Shown: one piece after another, positions 13,201 to 26,737 of the stretch | How positions within the stretch are numbered: the stretch's first letter is position 1 | Layout: each line of letters opens with the position of its first letter | Assembly: GCF_001186125.1 (NCBI RefSeq) | Contig: NW_014040418.1 | Span: forward strand, 15,688-79,687 | Direction of reading: 5' to 3' | DNA length: 64,000 nt | From: Sphaeroforma arctica JP610 | Lineage: Eukaryota; Opisthokonta; Ichthyosporea; Ichthyophonida | The notes under the pieces: model-generated | Database searches by the model: none | What the model saw: the letters and a program-made list of their open reading frames with translations, nothing else | What the model was told of the DNA's origin: nothing | Program-made: the position numbers and the translations under genes

Positions 13201-16200
13201 CACTGCTACATGAAGTACAAGGGCTTTTCCCAGAGCGAGTGTGTGATAATGGAACATCTCATCGAGGCCCAGGCTAACCCGCGCACGGGCGGTGACTTGA
13301 CGGTCAAGCCACGCCGCGTAGGATGGGAGTTGGCGAATGTAAGGATGGGGATAGGGATAGGGATACAGATATGTTGTATATGGAACGTATCTTGAACATA
13401 TATAGAACGTATCTTGAACATATATGGATCGTATATTGAACGTATATAGAAAGTATATGGATCGTATATTGAACATATTTGGATCGTATATTGGACGTAT
13501 ATTGAACTACATGCAACGTATATGGAACGTTTTTGGAAAGTATATGGTCTGAATGTATATGCGTGCTTGTTGGGTCGAGTCTTCGCGTGCATGCGGGCTA
13601 GACACGTGTGTATCTCTATCTATTCATGCAGATGATATATTCATCTGAGGATACGGATAATATAACGTACATGTAGTAGGTAGTATATTTGTGTCCACGT
13701 GACTATCTACCAAGTGTACTGAACATAACGTTAAGATACAGATAATATAACGTACATGTAGTACGTGGTATATCTGTGTCCACGTGACTATCTACCAAGT
13801 GTACTGAATATAACGCTAAGATACAGATAAAATAACGCACATGTAGTTAATATAACGTTCATATAGTACGTAGTATATCTGTGTCCACGTGACTATCTAC
13901 CAAATGTACTGATACATGTGTGCAGCCGCCGGTTGACCGCGTGCGCTACATCCATGTCCATAAATCGGACACCCTTTTCTTTGCCAGCTATCCAGAAACA
14001 CCGACACAAACACACTCACTCGTATACCTGTACACTTACACAACACACTCACCCACACCGAGACGGCGGGCTGACATGTGTATGTATTGCATTGCTTTAC
14101 CTTACTTAAACCCCCCAAACCCCTAAAACCCTAGGCACCCCGAGAAGAGTTGATTGAACTAACACTCAACACAAACGTAACCCAACGACGCATCCGTGAA
14201 CGGCGTGAGCTGTCAGACGCCCAACGCGAAGTGCTGTTTCAGTTGTGCGAGTACATTGCGGTGGTGTCACGTGTGCGCTTGATCGACGAGGTCAGTGCCA
14301 CCAGCCGAAGTATTGCGGAAGTCAAGGTGTGTGTGTGTTTACGTATGCAAGTGTATGCGGATATGTATATGTATATTTATGTATATATATATATATTCGC
14401 ATATATTGTCTCAGCCGTGGATGCACATGGCTGTGGTGTCACGTGTGCACTTAATCGACGAAGTTGGTGCCACCAGCCATAGTCTCAAAACCATTGATAT
14501 ATGTGTATTATTGGCATTTCCCCGCCCCCCCCACACACACACATATATACATACCTGGATACTGTACATTCATTCTCAACTATAGAACCCGAACCTCCTT
14601 ACTTTCACACACATGTTCCCACTCTCACACACATGTTCCCACTCTCACACACACACACACACCCTCACTCAGCATCCGCGACTCTTCACCCCTCACCCCT
14701 ACAGGCTTTGCTGCATGAGCCTAAGTCGGATGTGTTGCGTGAGATGTGTAACATGGTGTCGTCTGCCACAGTCAACGCAGACGCACGGCAGTCGTTTGTT
14801 GAGCTGTGCACTGCTTTGGATGAATATGTGAAGAAAAACACAGGCAGCTCAGAGAAGGAGGCCAAAGCAGTCACTAAGATACGCTACTTCTACCGGTAGG
14901 TGCATGGCCTATGCTACAGTTTATGTACGTGTAGATGTTGTTTTACGAATATGTGTGTATGTATGTATGTATGTATGTATGTATGTATGTATATGCACAT
15001 ATACATGTAGATGTCTATATATTTGTATATTTACATCCCCATTTGCCCTTCCTTACCACATGTTTTACGAATATAGGTGTCTGTATGTATATAGGTATGT
15101 ATGTATGTGTATATGTACATATACATGTAGATGTCTATATATTTGTATATTTACATCCCCATTTGCCCTTCCTTATCACACACAGGATCATCCACACAGC
15201 GTTCCGTCGCGTGGTGCTGCGTGAGCTGTGTCTGAAGGTACAGCAGGTCAATCCGTTGCCACTGCCTGATCCCGATCAGATCACAGTCAACATAGAGATG
15301 CAGGTGTCACGTGACAAGATTGCCTTTCTCTTTGGCCTTAGTAGTAATCAGGTATGTTGGCTCTATTTATGGACATGTTCTATTTATAGATGGCCTATGC
15401 ATAGGTGTGGTATCTGTGCTCGTCGTGTGTTTGGTGTGGATGTCCACGGAAGTGGTGTCGATGGCGAAGCGCGTACGTGCGGAAACCCCTTTGGTTTTTG
15501 TCGGTGTTGTGAACTAAATGCAGTGAGTGGCGTAAGTTGATGTATGTATTTAAACACAACGATAGATGCTATGTATACATCGATAAATGCAGGATCTGTT
15601 GATGGAGGCATGCAGCTGCGTACGTATTATGGTGCATATTATACATTTGTATTTCCGTATTCCTGAGCACGTACACATACACGCATGTACATACACACCG
15701 TCTTGCACGCATGTCCACATACACATACGCACACATATCCACACATGCATACATATACACTCATACCTTCATACACACACATACACAGCTGGGACGCATC
15801 CTGCACGATTATCTGCGTGGTCAAATAGTGCGAGAGGAGATCGTGGGCCTTAAGGAAAGCACGCAAGTGGAATCGGATGAAGACTCGGAGGAGAGCGTCG
15901 CCTTCTTCAAACGCCTGTCCAGTGGCATGTTCTTCACAGTGCCGGCCATGCTGGATGTGTTGCTGATTCTGTTTGTGCAGTCGGGTATCTTCAGGTGCGT
16001 GTGGGGGTTGGAGTCTCTGAGCGTGTGCGTCTGAGTTGTTGTTGGGAGTGTATGTCTGAGTTGTTGTTGTATGGTTGTATGCATTGCTTGAGTGTTAGGG
16101 TTTGTGGGTTTTAGAGTTCGGGGGTTAGGGTTTTGGTGCGAGCGTCGCTGTGATTCAAGAGCCTCTCGGATTGGTGTCGGTTAATATGGGCTGCTTCCAA

Positions 16201-19200
16201 GCAATACAATATGATCGACCATGCCGCAAAATCCAACATAAATTGAGACATGACACTGTTATGTCTAATGTCGTGTGTACAGTAAGGAGTCTGCTCTCTC
16301 GAGTGTAAGGAGAGCTACCTACATGTTAGTGTACAGTGTGGAGTCTGCTCTCTCGAGTGTAAGGAGAGCTACCTACATGTTAGTGTACAGTGTGGAGTCT
16401 GCTCTCTCGAGTGTAAGGAGAGCTACCTACATGTTAGTGTACAGTGTGGAGTCTGCTCTCTCGAGTGTATGAAAAGCTACCTACTTCACTCTCTCTCGAG
16501 TGTATGAAAAGCTACCTACTTCACTCTCTCTCGAGTGTAAGGAGAGCTACCTACATGTTAGTGTACAGTGTGGAGTCTGCCCTCTCGAGTGTAAGGAGAG
16601 CTACCTACATGTTAGTGTTCAGTGTGGAGTCCGCTCTCTCGAGTGTAAGGAAAGCTACCTACTTCCTCCTACACGTACTCGAGAGAGGGGGCGAGCTTAT
16701 CGCTATGTTTTGGATCTTTTTTAAGTCCTTTGCTGATGACTTCGGATAGTCCTTTATTTCATTTCCCCCAGGCCAATCCAATTTGAAACATAGCCCAGCC
16801 CTATTTTATATTATATTGCAGTTCCTCGCTGATGACTACAGATAGTCCTTCATTTCATTTCCCCCACGCCATTACAATTTAAGACATACCCAGCCCTGTT
16901 TTATATTATGTTGCAGTTCCTCGCTGATGAGTAAGAATGCAGTGAACGTCGTCAACCTGACGTTCCTAATTGTCTTCACTGTCATGGGCGGAGTAGCCAA
17001 CAGTATTGCGCGTGTGTGCAGCTACTACTTCAGTCAGTACTCTATCCCCCTCATGCTGGCGTCCTCCATGCGAAGGTATGTCTACGACACAGGTACTGTG
17101 TGGGTATGTATGCGTGTTCGAGTGCGTGGTTACTCTATGTTTGTGTGTGTGTGTGTGTGTGTGCGTGTGTGTGTGCTTGAAGATCCCTGTATACCGCTCG
17201 AGATTATACATATATTTAAGAGCATGATTCTGTCTCGTTGTGGATGGTGTCGTCAGGCAATAGTCAGCTACACCCCACTAATTCGAAACTAATTCAAACT
17301 AATCCAACTACGTATTAATCTCAGAATTACTGGAGGGCTGCTGTTTGCGTTATTCTGGTCGGTTGTGGGTGGGGTCGTTGTGGCAGTGATCACTCCTGAG
17401 GCGCCATGGTGGGGCTTGATGTGCTTCTTCTACGTCTTCACCTTCTCCGTGTTCTTCATGTTCATGTCCAGTAAGTCTCGATATGTGTGTGCATGTGTAT
17501 GTGTGATATATGCATATATGTGTATGTTTTGTTTTATTTTCTGTTTATAATCTGTGTATGTGTCATATCAGTTTGTTTTGTCATTCGTACATATATCATA
17601 CTATTATGTGTTCTATATACATATGTGCGTGTCTTGTTTTATTTTATTCTGTGTTATTTTCGTGTATGTATCATATCATTAAGTGTTACAATTCGTATAT
17701 ATGTTTTTCCATTATGTGTGCATGCAAGTTTCATACACCCGTGTACCTGCGAATGTATGCCGTTTCCCAGCTACTGGGGTATTCCTCTACGTCCGGTCAA
17801 TTTTCTATTGAACCCTATACACAAACAATGAAACGTATATCAATCCGTACGTGCATCAACAGGATATATGTACTTGTGGTCCGTTTGTAGAGCGACAGAG
17901 TATCAGACACAGCACAGCCCACTCAGGACACCCCACATATGCTACACACGTACTTAGGGTTTAGGGTTTTCTAAAGCATATCTGCGATAGAGACTATTAC
18001 GCGCACGCACGTGATGCGGTGGATACTGTATTTTAGGGTTTCTGGTTTTAGGGCTTAGACACGCACAACCGCCTTTCAGTAGGTGCGTGGTAACAACTGC
18101 ATGTCCAAACACACACCCGTGTGCGTGTGTGCGTGTGTGTGTGTGTATACTCAAACCACACACACGTGAACATATACATAGACACACATGCATGTTATGC
18201 ACAACATATCAACCCAATGAACCCCTGCTGACCTGTGTCTGTGTCTCCTTTCCTCTGCCCAGCTCTCTTTATAATGCAGACGGGCACAGACTTTGTGCTG
18301 AAGGGAAAGGGCCCCCGCGCAGTCTTCATTGCCCTGCTGCTGCTAACTGTGCCGTGCATTGTATGTAATCGATCGACACTCCTCTTTATTTGTCCACTAC
18401 TACATGGTCGTGGTTGCTGACCAAGGATATAGGTGCAGGTAGTTTATATCTACCACTGGTGCATGATCAAACTTGTTTATTGCTCCTCTTTATTTGTCCA
18501 CTACTACATTGTCGTGGTTGCTGACCAAGTGTATCGGTGCAGGTAGGCTATATCTACCACTGGTGCATGCTCAAAGTTGCTTACTGCTGCTCTTTATTTG
18601 TCCACTACCAGATCGTCGTGGTTGCCGACAAAGCATTTCATTACAGATTCCCCTTCGATGTGATCTTCATCTACTACGGCTTCATGGTGATCTCCACTAC
18701 CTGGCTGATGTATTCGTTCAGAAGCAATGCCGAGGACTGGCTGCAATGGCCCAACTCAATCCAAATCACAAAGGTACGAGGAAGAAGAGGGTTATATGCA
18801 TTCTAGTGTACACTGTGCGTCCAGTATTAAGTTATATATATTATGTATGTATGTATGTGTAGCATATATATAATAATGCATTTTAATTGCAAAGGTGTTG
18901 GCGTTAGGTGTATACATTTCATAGTATATCGATTATCGAGATAGCCTACAGCACGAAAATCACGATGAATATATATATATATATAAGAATGTGATACCTA
19001 CACACACTCACAATATTTTTGGAACATCCATGCACTCTGTTGTACCTTAACACCAACACACACATGCACACAGATACTTAGTATTGCACTGTACAGCGCC
19101 AAAATCACGACGAACATATCATCACGCATGTTTTTAATCCTGTGTTTAATTACATATACATTGGGTTTTAGGGTTTAGCAAACCCCCTAAACTCTAGAAC

Positions 19201-21812
19201 TGTGTCATCCCACTCAACGCCCAATTCCTCTGAACTCCTGCTCACCCACTCACTCACCCACCCACGCAATATGTTCTCCTGCACACAGACACTCACTCAC
19301 CCACCCACCCACTCACTCCTCAGGTGTCCAGCATTGAAGAAGCCTACAGCACTAAAGTCAAACGGCCCGTGCGCCGTCCCGAGGAGTCTATCACGGACCA
19401 CGGCAAACGTGTTAAACGTTTTGAGAAGCGTGCGCGTACGTTCTTTATGCAGGCGGTATACGATCGGTTGGACAAGGAGAAGAAACAGTGGTTCCTGCCC
19501 TCACGCTCATACAAGGAAGGCAGCCCTATGAAGGTAGGGACGGTGTACGTGTGGGACACTCAACTGTTTATGGTATGGCCATAGTCATAGTCATTTGCTT
19601 TCAAGTTCTTCATATATTCTGTCATATTCTTTTATATTATTTCATATTATTTCATATGCAAATATTTATTGAGATTAAAATTACATCTGTATTTAATTAT
19701 CTGTGCATGGGTAGTTTTCGCCCTATCCGCGTAGTGGGTTGGTGCGTGGCTGCATGTTTTGTGTATTTCTCTGTTTAATATGTCAAGTTTCAATTCGTGC
19801 ACTCATTCACTAGCCCTTTCTCAGTCTCCATACAACGTATTTAATACATAGTCGCCATTCCTGGTTATTTTTCCACTACCAGATCGTCGAGGAGAGATGT
19901 GGGCAGACCAAATCGGAGAAGATTTTGATGAATTGGTATCTCATGCGCACTGGTCAGGACAAGCCATTGTACGCATCCTTCCAATGGGATGTCCTTCTCA
20001 AGCAGGTGTGTATGTGTGCACTTGGGCTCATATCTCTATGCAACTGGTTTAGGGTTTGTAAGCTGGTGATTTGATTTTACCTACAAGTAAAAGTCAGTGG
20101 CCATATATGTGCATATGTCAATGTGTGTCCATGCCCATATCATGTCAATGTCGTGAATGGAAGTTTCGCCTTTCCTTCCGCAGACCCTCGTTGTCTCCAG
20201 ACAATGTGGTGCTGCGTGTGCGCTATTCAACGAATGCAGTATCCGTTACGTTTATATACTTATACAGATGCGTTACGTTTCTATACGTATACAGTTGCGT
20301 TATGTTTCTATACGTATACAGTTGCGCTACGTTTCTATACGTATACAGATGCGCTACGTTTCTATACGTATACAGATGCGTATGGAAATGTTTTCATAGT
20401 GACGCATGTGGGAACGTGTTCATAGCGTATGTTGCTTGTGTATGTCCTGCAGGCCTCCAACACATCATGTTTCTATTTTGTGTTTGTATTTGCATTCAAA
20501 TCCCTATCCCCGTCGCCATTCCTCCTGCCCCAGGCGCTGGGTGAGATCCATAAGAAGTTTTCTGTGGAGAAGTTGAACCGTGGGGGTCTGCTGTATGACT
20601 TCGAGGGCCAGGCTATTCTGTTTGGGTGGATGTACTTCTTCATGATCTTCATCGATCGCTGGTGCTCTATCTTCACCGGCAACGGCATCTTTGTGTTCAT
20701 TGCAGGTATGGGAGGGTAAGCCTCATTTTTGGCCTCGAAACGGCCTTCTCCTCGTTCCTGTTTTATTGTCCACTATGCACGCACGGGTGCTGGCTTTCGA
20801 ATCAATCGATTCCTTTCTCACTTGCTCTTCCACCTCCCGCAGTTATGACCACTACACACACTCGATCGTAAATAGTGAGTGCTCGTACGGTTGCGGGTGT
20901 TTTACTATGTACATGCACACACACCATAGAAATAGCCTTTTTCAGCGGCTGCCGTTGACCCTGCAGGCAACTCACGCGCGTGTCTCGCTGTGCACTCCAT
21001 TCCTCCTTAATTGACCACTGCACAGACTCTGCGATTGGAATCGAGTACTCGTACGGCATTGGATGGGCCACTGTGTACATGCTGTTGTCGGCGGGTACCT
21101 TTGAGCTGAATCTGAGTTCCATTTCCATCGCCGAGCGCTCGTGGCTGAGTGTGCGATTGGGCGCAGAGAAAGCGGAACAGGTACACCTCACACCTCACAC
21201 CACAGTGTATGAATTAGAGGGGTGCATGCGTCAACCAGAAGGAACTGTGGGAGGGAACTACAATGAGCTATATTAGGCAATAGAATGACCTATATTAGGC
21301 AACTATAATGATCTATAGTGTGTGTGTGTCTATTAGTTACGTATACTGATAGATTCGTGTTTGTTTCGTATATCTGTGTATGTACTGCATATACAAATTA
21401 ATCTAGTATATATCTTTGTGTGCGTATCAAGTGGTTTTGTTCAAACTAATGGACTCTGTGTCAGCCATCATCCTGGTGACAACTGAGCGGTTGCTAAGGT
21501 GCGCTGATGGTGGCACAAACACGGCACCAAATGTTGCACGGTGAATGATGATGCAACGAACCTCCAGTTTGTTCTGGTGTGCATACATACAAACATACGC
21601 TCGTTTATAGTCAGAAGTACTTCCTAAGAATACGCTCGTTTATAGTCAGAAGTACTTCCTAAGAATACGCTCGTTTATAGTCAGAAGTACCCCTAAGAAA
21701 ATCTTATATCAACAACGCACACTGACCACTCGCAAACAATCACCCCATCCATACACAGCCAATGCACACACCGATTGACAAAGCAAAACACACATCTACA
21801 CATGTATACACA

Positions 21813-21850
<38 letters not shown>

Positions 21851-24800
21851 AAATTCCTAAACTACTTACACCCCTAAACTCTACACGAACACACACACAC
21901 ACACACACAACTTATGAACTACTTGTCAAGCACACACCGATTACTAATACAACACACACACATACACATACAGCTGGTAGAATCACGTAAGGCGCAGAAG
22001 CATCGGTTCTATCGTGCTGAGCTGGCACGCTTCTTCACAGCCATCTCCATCGTCTGTTGCATCACCACGGCTTTCATGATTGTGCTCAAGCCCAGCAAGG
22101 GCATTGACGCGTACAAGTACTACGGCATTGGAGTACTCTCTTACTCTGGTATGTAAATCTTAATTCCAAAATGTGGAATTTAGAATCTTGTATGTGCACG
22201 TAGTGCATATGCGATGCTGACCATGGTTATTGTGCTGTGTCTCCCCATCGAACTCGTGGTAGTCTTTGCCCCGCTTAGGGGCACCAATGCTTTGGCTTTC
22301 TGTTGTATCGTATCTCTCCTATGGACGTCTCTATCCCACGCAGCTCATACCCATACGCTCTCAATACGAAATACACCCCCTACAATCCCTAATCCCTAAC
22401 CCCCCCCCCCTACTCCTACCCAGGCTTGCTGCTGGGTCTCTTCCACAAGCTGTTCCTGGCCCCCAAGGAAGGCGCCATCAACGCGTGCCTGTTCACGGGC
22501 ATTGTGGTGGGGTTGTTGGTAGGTATAGTGCTGACCATCTTCCTGGGCTCTGTGTGGAGTCTGTCTGCCCTCACTGCCGGGTCGTGGACCTTTGGCATTC
22601 TGGTCATGTTCCTCTACAAGTATGTGGCAGTGTATACTTGAGTGAGTGTTATTGGTACAAGTATGTGGCAGTGTATGCTTGAATGAGTGTCGGTGGTGGA
22701 TATGTGGTTTAGGGTTTTAGGGTTTTAACCCCTAAACCCTGTATAGTAGTATGCCCATACCTACCTATGTTGTATGACTCGTGTTCTTATCATTCACTTG
22801 GTCATAACAAAGGAATAGCCGTGACATTGGTGTGCCTTGAGGTGTAGCACTATCGCCCACGCTCATAACTTCATGGCAAGCCTTCAGTGGTACTGTATAT
22901 ACAGTATCTTTCTATGGATGTATTTACTTTTATATATATATATATCACTTATGTATATATATATATATATATATCACTTATGCCAACGTCGTCTACTCGA
23001 ATTTACCTACCACTCAGGCGAGAGATCCGAGTGCACCGAGGTGTGGCCCTGTCCCCCACTCTCATGTCTTCGGGACAAGAGTGGTATGGTGTGGATGGCG
23101 TGGCTGGTGAGCAGAATGTCCGAGATCGTGTCCTCAAACCTCTGCTTAAGGACCGGTCCTCACGCCTGCAGATCAGGCCAGACCAGGTGAGAATGACTGC
23201 TTATCTGTGGGTTAATTTGTGCCTGTGTGTACATGCAGAGACTGGACCTGCTGTTTACTGTGTGTGTCTGTGTGTTCTTATATGTAAAGTAGCTATGCCT
23301 GGTTTGTGTGTGTTTGCGTGTTCTTATATGTAAAGTTGTGTATGTAAGTAGGCCATCGTATATCCCATGCACCTTTTGCCTCTGTACTTTGTCCACATAC
23401 CCCTCGCACTTTGTTCACATCCGGCTGTCCCATCTCTTCGGAGTTCGGTACCTCCTACTAACACGCACTCCTCCCCTTGCTCCTTCCACAAAAGGCAATC
23501 GGCAAACAGGCGGTCGAGATGATCCGCAACACCGCCGCCCATTATGACTCGTTGCCCTCCGTAGTCAAATCCGCCTATCCCAATGGCGCCAGGTCACTCA
23601 GTACTATCGCCGATGCGCTGGAACGGGGCAAAATCAAGGCATACATGGTGCTACACACCAGTCTGTGGGTAGATAAGGACCCCCTAAACGCACAGGGGTA
23701 CTCAGCCCTGAGTGAGTATGACATGGCTAAGGATAGGCTCAGAGTGTTCATAGCCACTCCTTCAGGTGAGTGGGGTGCGAGAATGTCGATACACGTACAT
23801 TCACATGCATACATGCACACACTCGCATATCCGTTTAAATACGCAGAATAAACACGCACACACCTATCAAACACCTGGGGAACCTCTATACACTGAGTCA
23901 TGTTAACGTACGCACACTCTCACGCACACTACACACACGCCAACCCCTCTCCCCACCCCACCCAGGCGGAGCGGCCGATATCATGGTACAGATAGTAGCC
24001 GAAGCCATCGTCCACGAGTACATGGAATCGTTTGGCATGTCACACAACCATGCCACAGTGTCGGAGATACTGCTGGACGACCGCGTGCGGCTACCTCAGC
24101 GTGTGTCGTATCACATCGCAACAATGAACGGCAACGCTCTGGTGGATGTGAAGGCGAGCTTTGGCGCCAATGTGTTCAAGGAGGCGCTGCTGCTCGTGGA
24201 TGTGGCGACGGAATGGCAGAAGGTAGGGCGAGTGGTGTGCAGAACTGTGTGTGTGTATGCAGAGATGTTTATTTATATATATATATGTGTGTATGCAGAG
24301 ATGTTTATTTATTTATATATATGTGTGTATGCAGAGATGTTTATTTATATATATATGTGTGTGTGTGAGTGTGTGTGCGTGTGTGTATTTATGGGTATGT
24401 GCTGCGGGGATGCGTGTGAGTGTGCCGCCTATGTGAATCTCCTCTCAGGACACTGTGGTGGTGGTAAGCCACGTGATGATTGATTGTCTGAGATGGGATA
24501 CGCGTATGACATGAATACATAAACTGTTCATTTTATTGCAACCTGGGACAACGTTGTCCATTTTATTGCAATCTGGACAACGTTGTCCATTTTATTGCGA
24601 TCTGGACAGAGGTCTCCGTATTATTGTGTTCTGGACAAAGGTGTCCGTTTTATTGCGTTCTGGACAAGGGTGGTGTCGGTGACATCTCAGGGGACCACTA
24701 GGTGTTTCTCTCGACAAATACGCGCACGTGTGTGTATGTTTATTTGAATTTGGTTGGCATGCGTACTTGTTATTTAGTATTTGCAATTGGGCTGATCTGT

Positions 24801-26705
24801 ATCCGGGTCGTACAACATGTATGGGTGACATAGCCAAAACTTTAAACCCTATCGTTCAGTACACTTGACCGATGTTCTTTTCTCACTCACTCACACATAC
24901 ACTCACATACCACCCACCCAAGCATATATATATATATTCATATATTTATATACCCATTCCATCTCTTGCGCCCATCTTCACAGGTGCCAGAGAGCATTCG
25001 CATCTTCATTGTGGACTACTGTCTGCAGTTCTATGATCTGGTGCACAATGTCATCAACACACAGACAATTGATATGCGGCAACTGCCCTCCACCAGCAAC
25101 ATATCAGCCAGTGACATGGTCATGTACCGGTCCATGGTAGGGGGCACCCCAGGCGAGGAGCTCGAGACGGTGGAGAGTCAGGTGTGGGTTGTTTACAAAT
25201 GCTTTTAGGTGAATGTCTTTGATATATGTGTATCTATATCTATATGTATATAAGGCTATATATACATATATATATATAATATAATATAAATAGTTAGTTA
25301 GTTAGTGAGTTAGTTAGTAAGATACCCCACCCACTAACCCATGCCCATGCCACACAGATTGAGTCGAGTGTAGCTCGGTCGTGTCTGGGGTATGAGCTGT
25401 CGCTGCGGGTGAATGAAGTGGTGGACATAATGTTGGACCAGTTGACGCCTCAGGACTTCTTCTCACCGCACGATGTGCTGGAGGATACCTTCTCCGATGA
25501 TGTGTCTCTGGCCTATTCGCAGTGGTTTATGTACCGCCTCAATAACTTTTTCAGGTAGGTAGAGCGGCTGTGTATATCTATATATTATATTATATTATAT
25601 TATATATATAAATATATATATGTGTTTAGTTGTTTAATTGTTTAGTTATATAGTTATATCACCTTCCTTTCCTATTACCAACACAACAACACATAGTCTC
25701 CCACCGCACCTTCTCATACCACCTCTCCTGCACAGGTTGACGTTTATGGCCTTTACTGCGGACCCTCGCATTGGGCGTGAGATGTGGTTTGGTGAGTGCT
25801 TGCCTGCATGGTTGGCCCATCTGCTTCTACCTACACTCCATGCTACAGCCCGTCACATTCTGCTGAGGATGGAGCTCACCTTCTTACTCAGGTGTGTGTG
25901 CGTATGTGTTGATGTGTGTAGGGTGATGCAATGACGGATAGCAAGCCTCAAGTCATTAGGTATGCATATATGTTATGTATATATGGTAGATATGTATATA
26001 TGATAGATATGTATATATGATAGATATGTATATATGTATATATGTATATATGGGATGTGTGTGTATAGTCATAGTAATAGCCATAGTGCCTCGTACCACA
26101 TAGTGTATATAGGGATGTGAGTATATAGTCATAGTCAAGGGTAGTGTGAGGTATTTGTGCTAGGTCCATACAACCACCCCTGGACACATACCATACACCT
26201 GTACCTATTCCGTTAAAACGTGAATGCCTATGTACTAACCCCTGTACAACCACCCTGTCTCTGTCCTTGTCCTTACTATACACTCCCCGGTCTCACACAG
26301 ATCAAACGTTAAAACGTGCATGTCTATGTGCTAACCCCTATACAATCACCCTGTCTCTGTTTTTGTCCTTACTATACACTGCCCCGTCTCACACAGATCA
26401 AACTTTAAAAGGTGCATACTATATACGAACCCCAGTACTACCACCCCGTCCCTGTCCCTGTCCTTACTATAAACTCCCCCGTCCCCTCAGATCAAAACAC
26501 GTGCAACACTTCCTGTCACGCACTCGTCGTGGGTTGAACCGTGAGATCTTCAACCTACAGAACCTACTCAGCAGCAAACCCAAGGACCCCTGCTACATCA
26601 AGTACTACGACGCAGAGGTGCCCCTCACGGCCTTTGTGCAGCCGCCGAATGCTGGGGCTGTCAAGTATGTCCACTGAGACATGTTTATTTGTTTATATAA
26701 GTATG

Positions 26706-26737
<32 letters not shown>

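Noticed and set aside
14018-14126. Extension of exon 15 through CACTCACCCACACC to a later donor
   Set aside because: The gtatac donor at 14022 gives correct phase with exon 16. The extension is low-complexity and leads to a stop.
20184-20245. Candidate exon after ccgcag encoding [12 protein letters not shown]
   Set aside because: No good donor in the needed phase. Exons 26 and 27 join in frame without it, and the stretch ends in GTATAC repeats.
20843-20875. Candidate exon after cccgcag encoding M-T-T-T-H-T-R
   Set aside because: It runs into an in-frame stop, while exons 27 and 28 join in phase directly.
21974-22619. Reading the membrane block (exons 20-30) as a separate transporter gene
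   Set aside because: Phase is continuous on both sides and there is no plausible new start or polyadenylation region, so one gene is the simpler model. Transcripts could overturn this.
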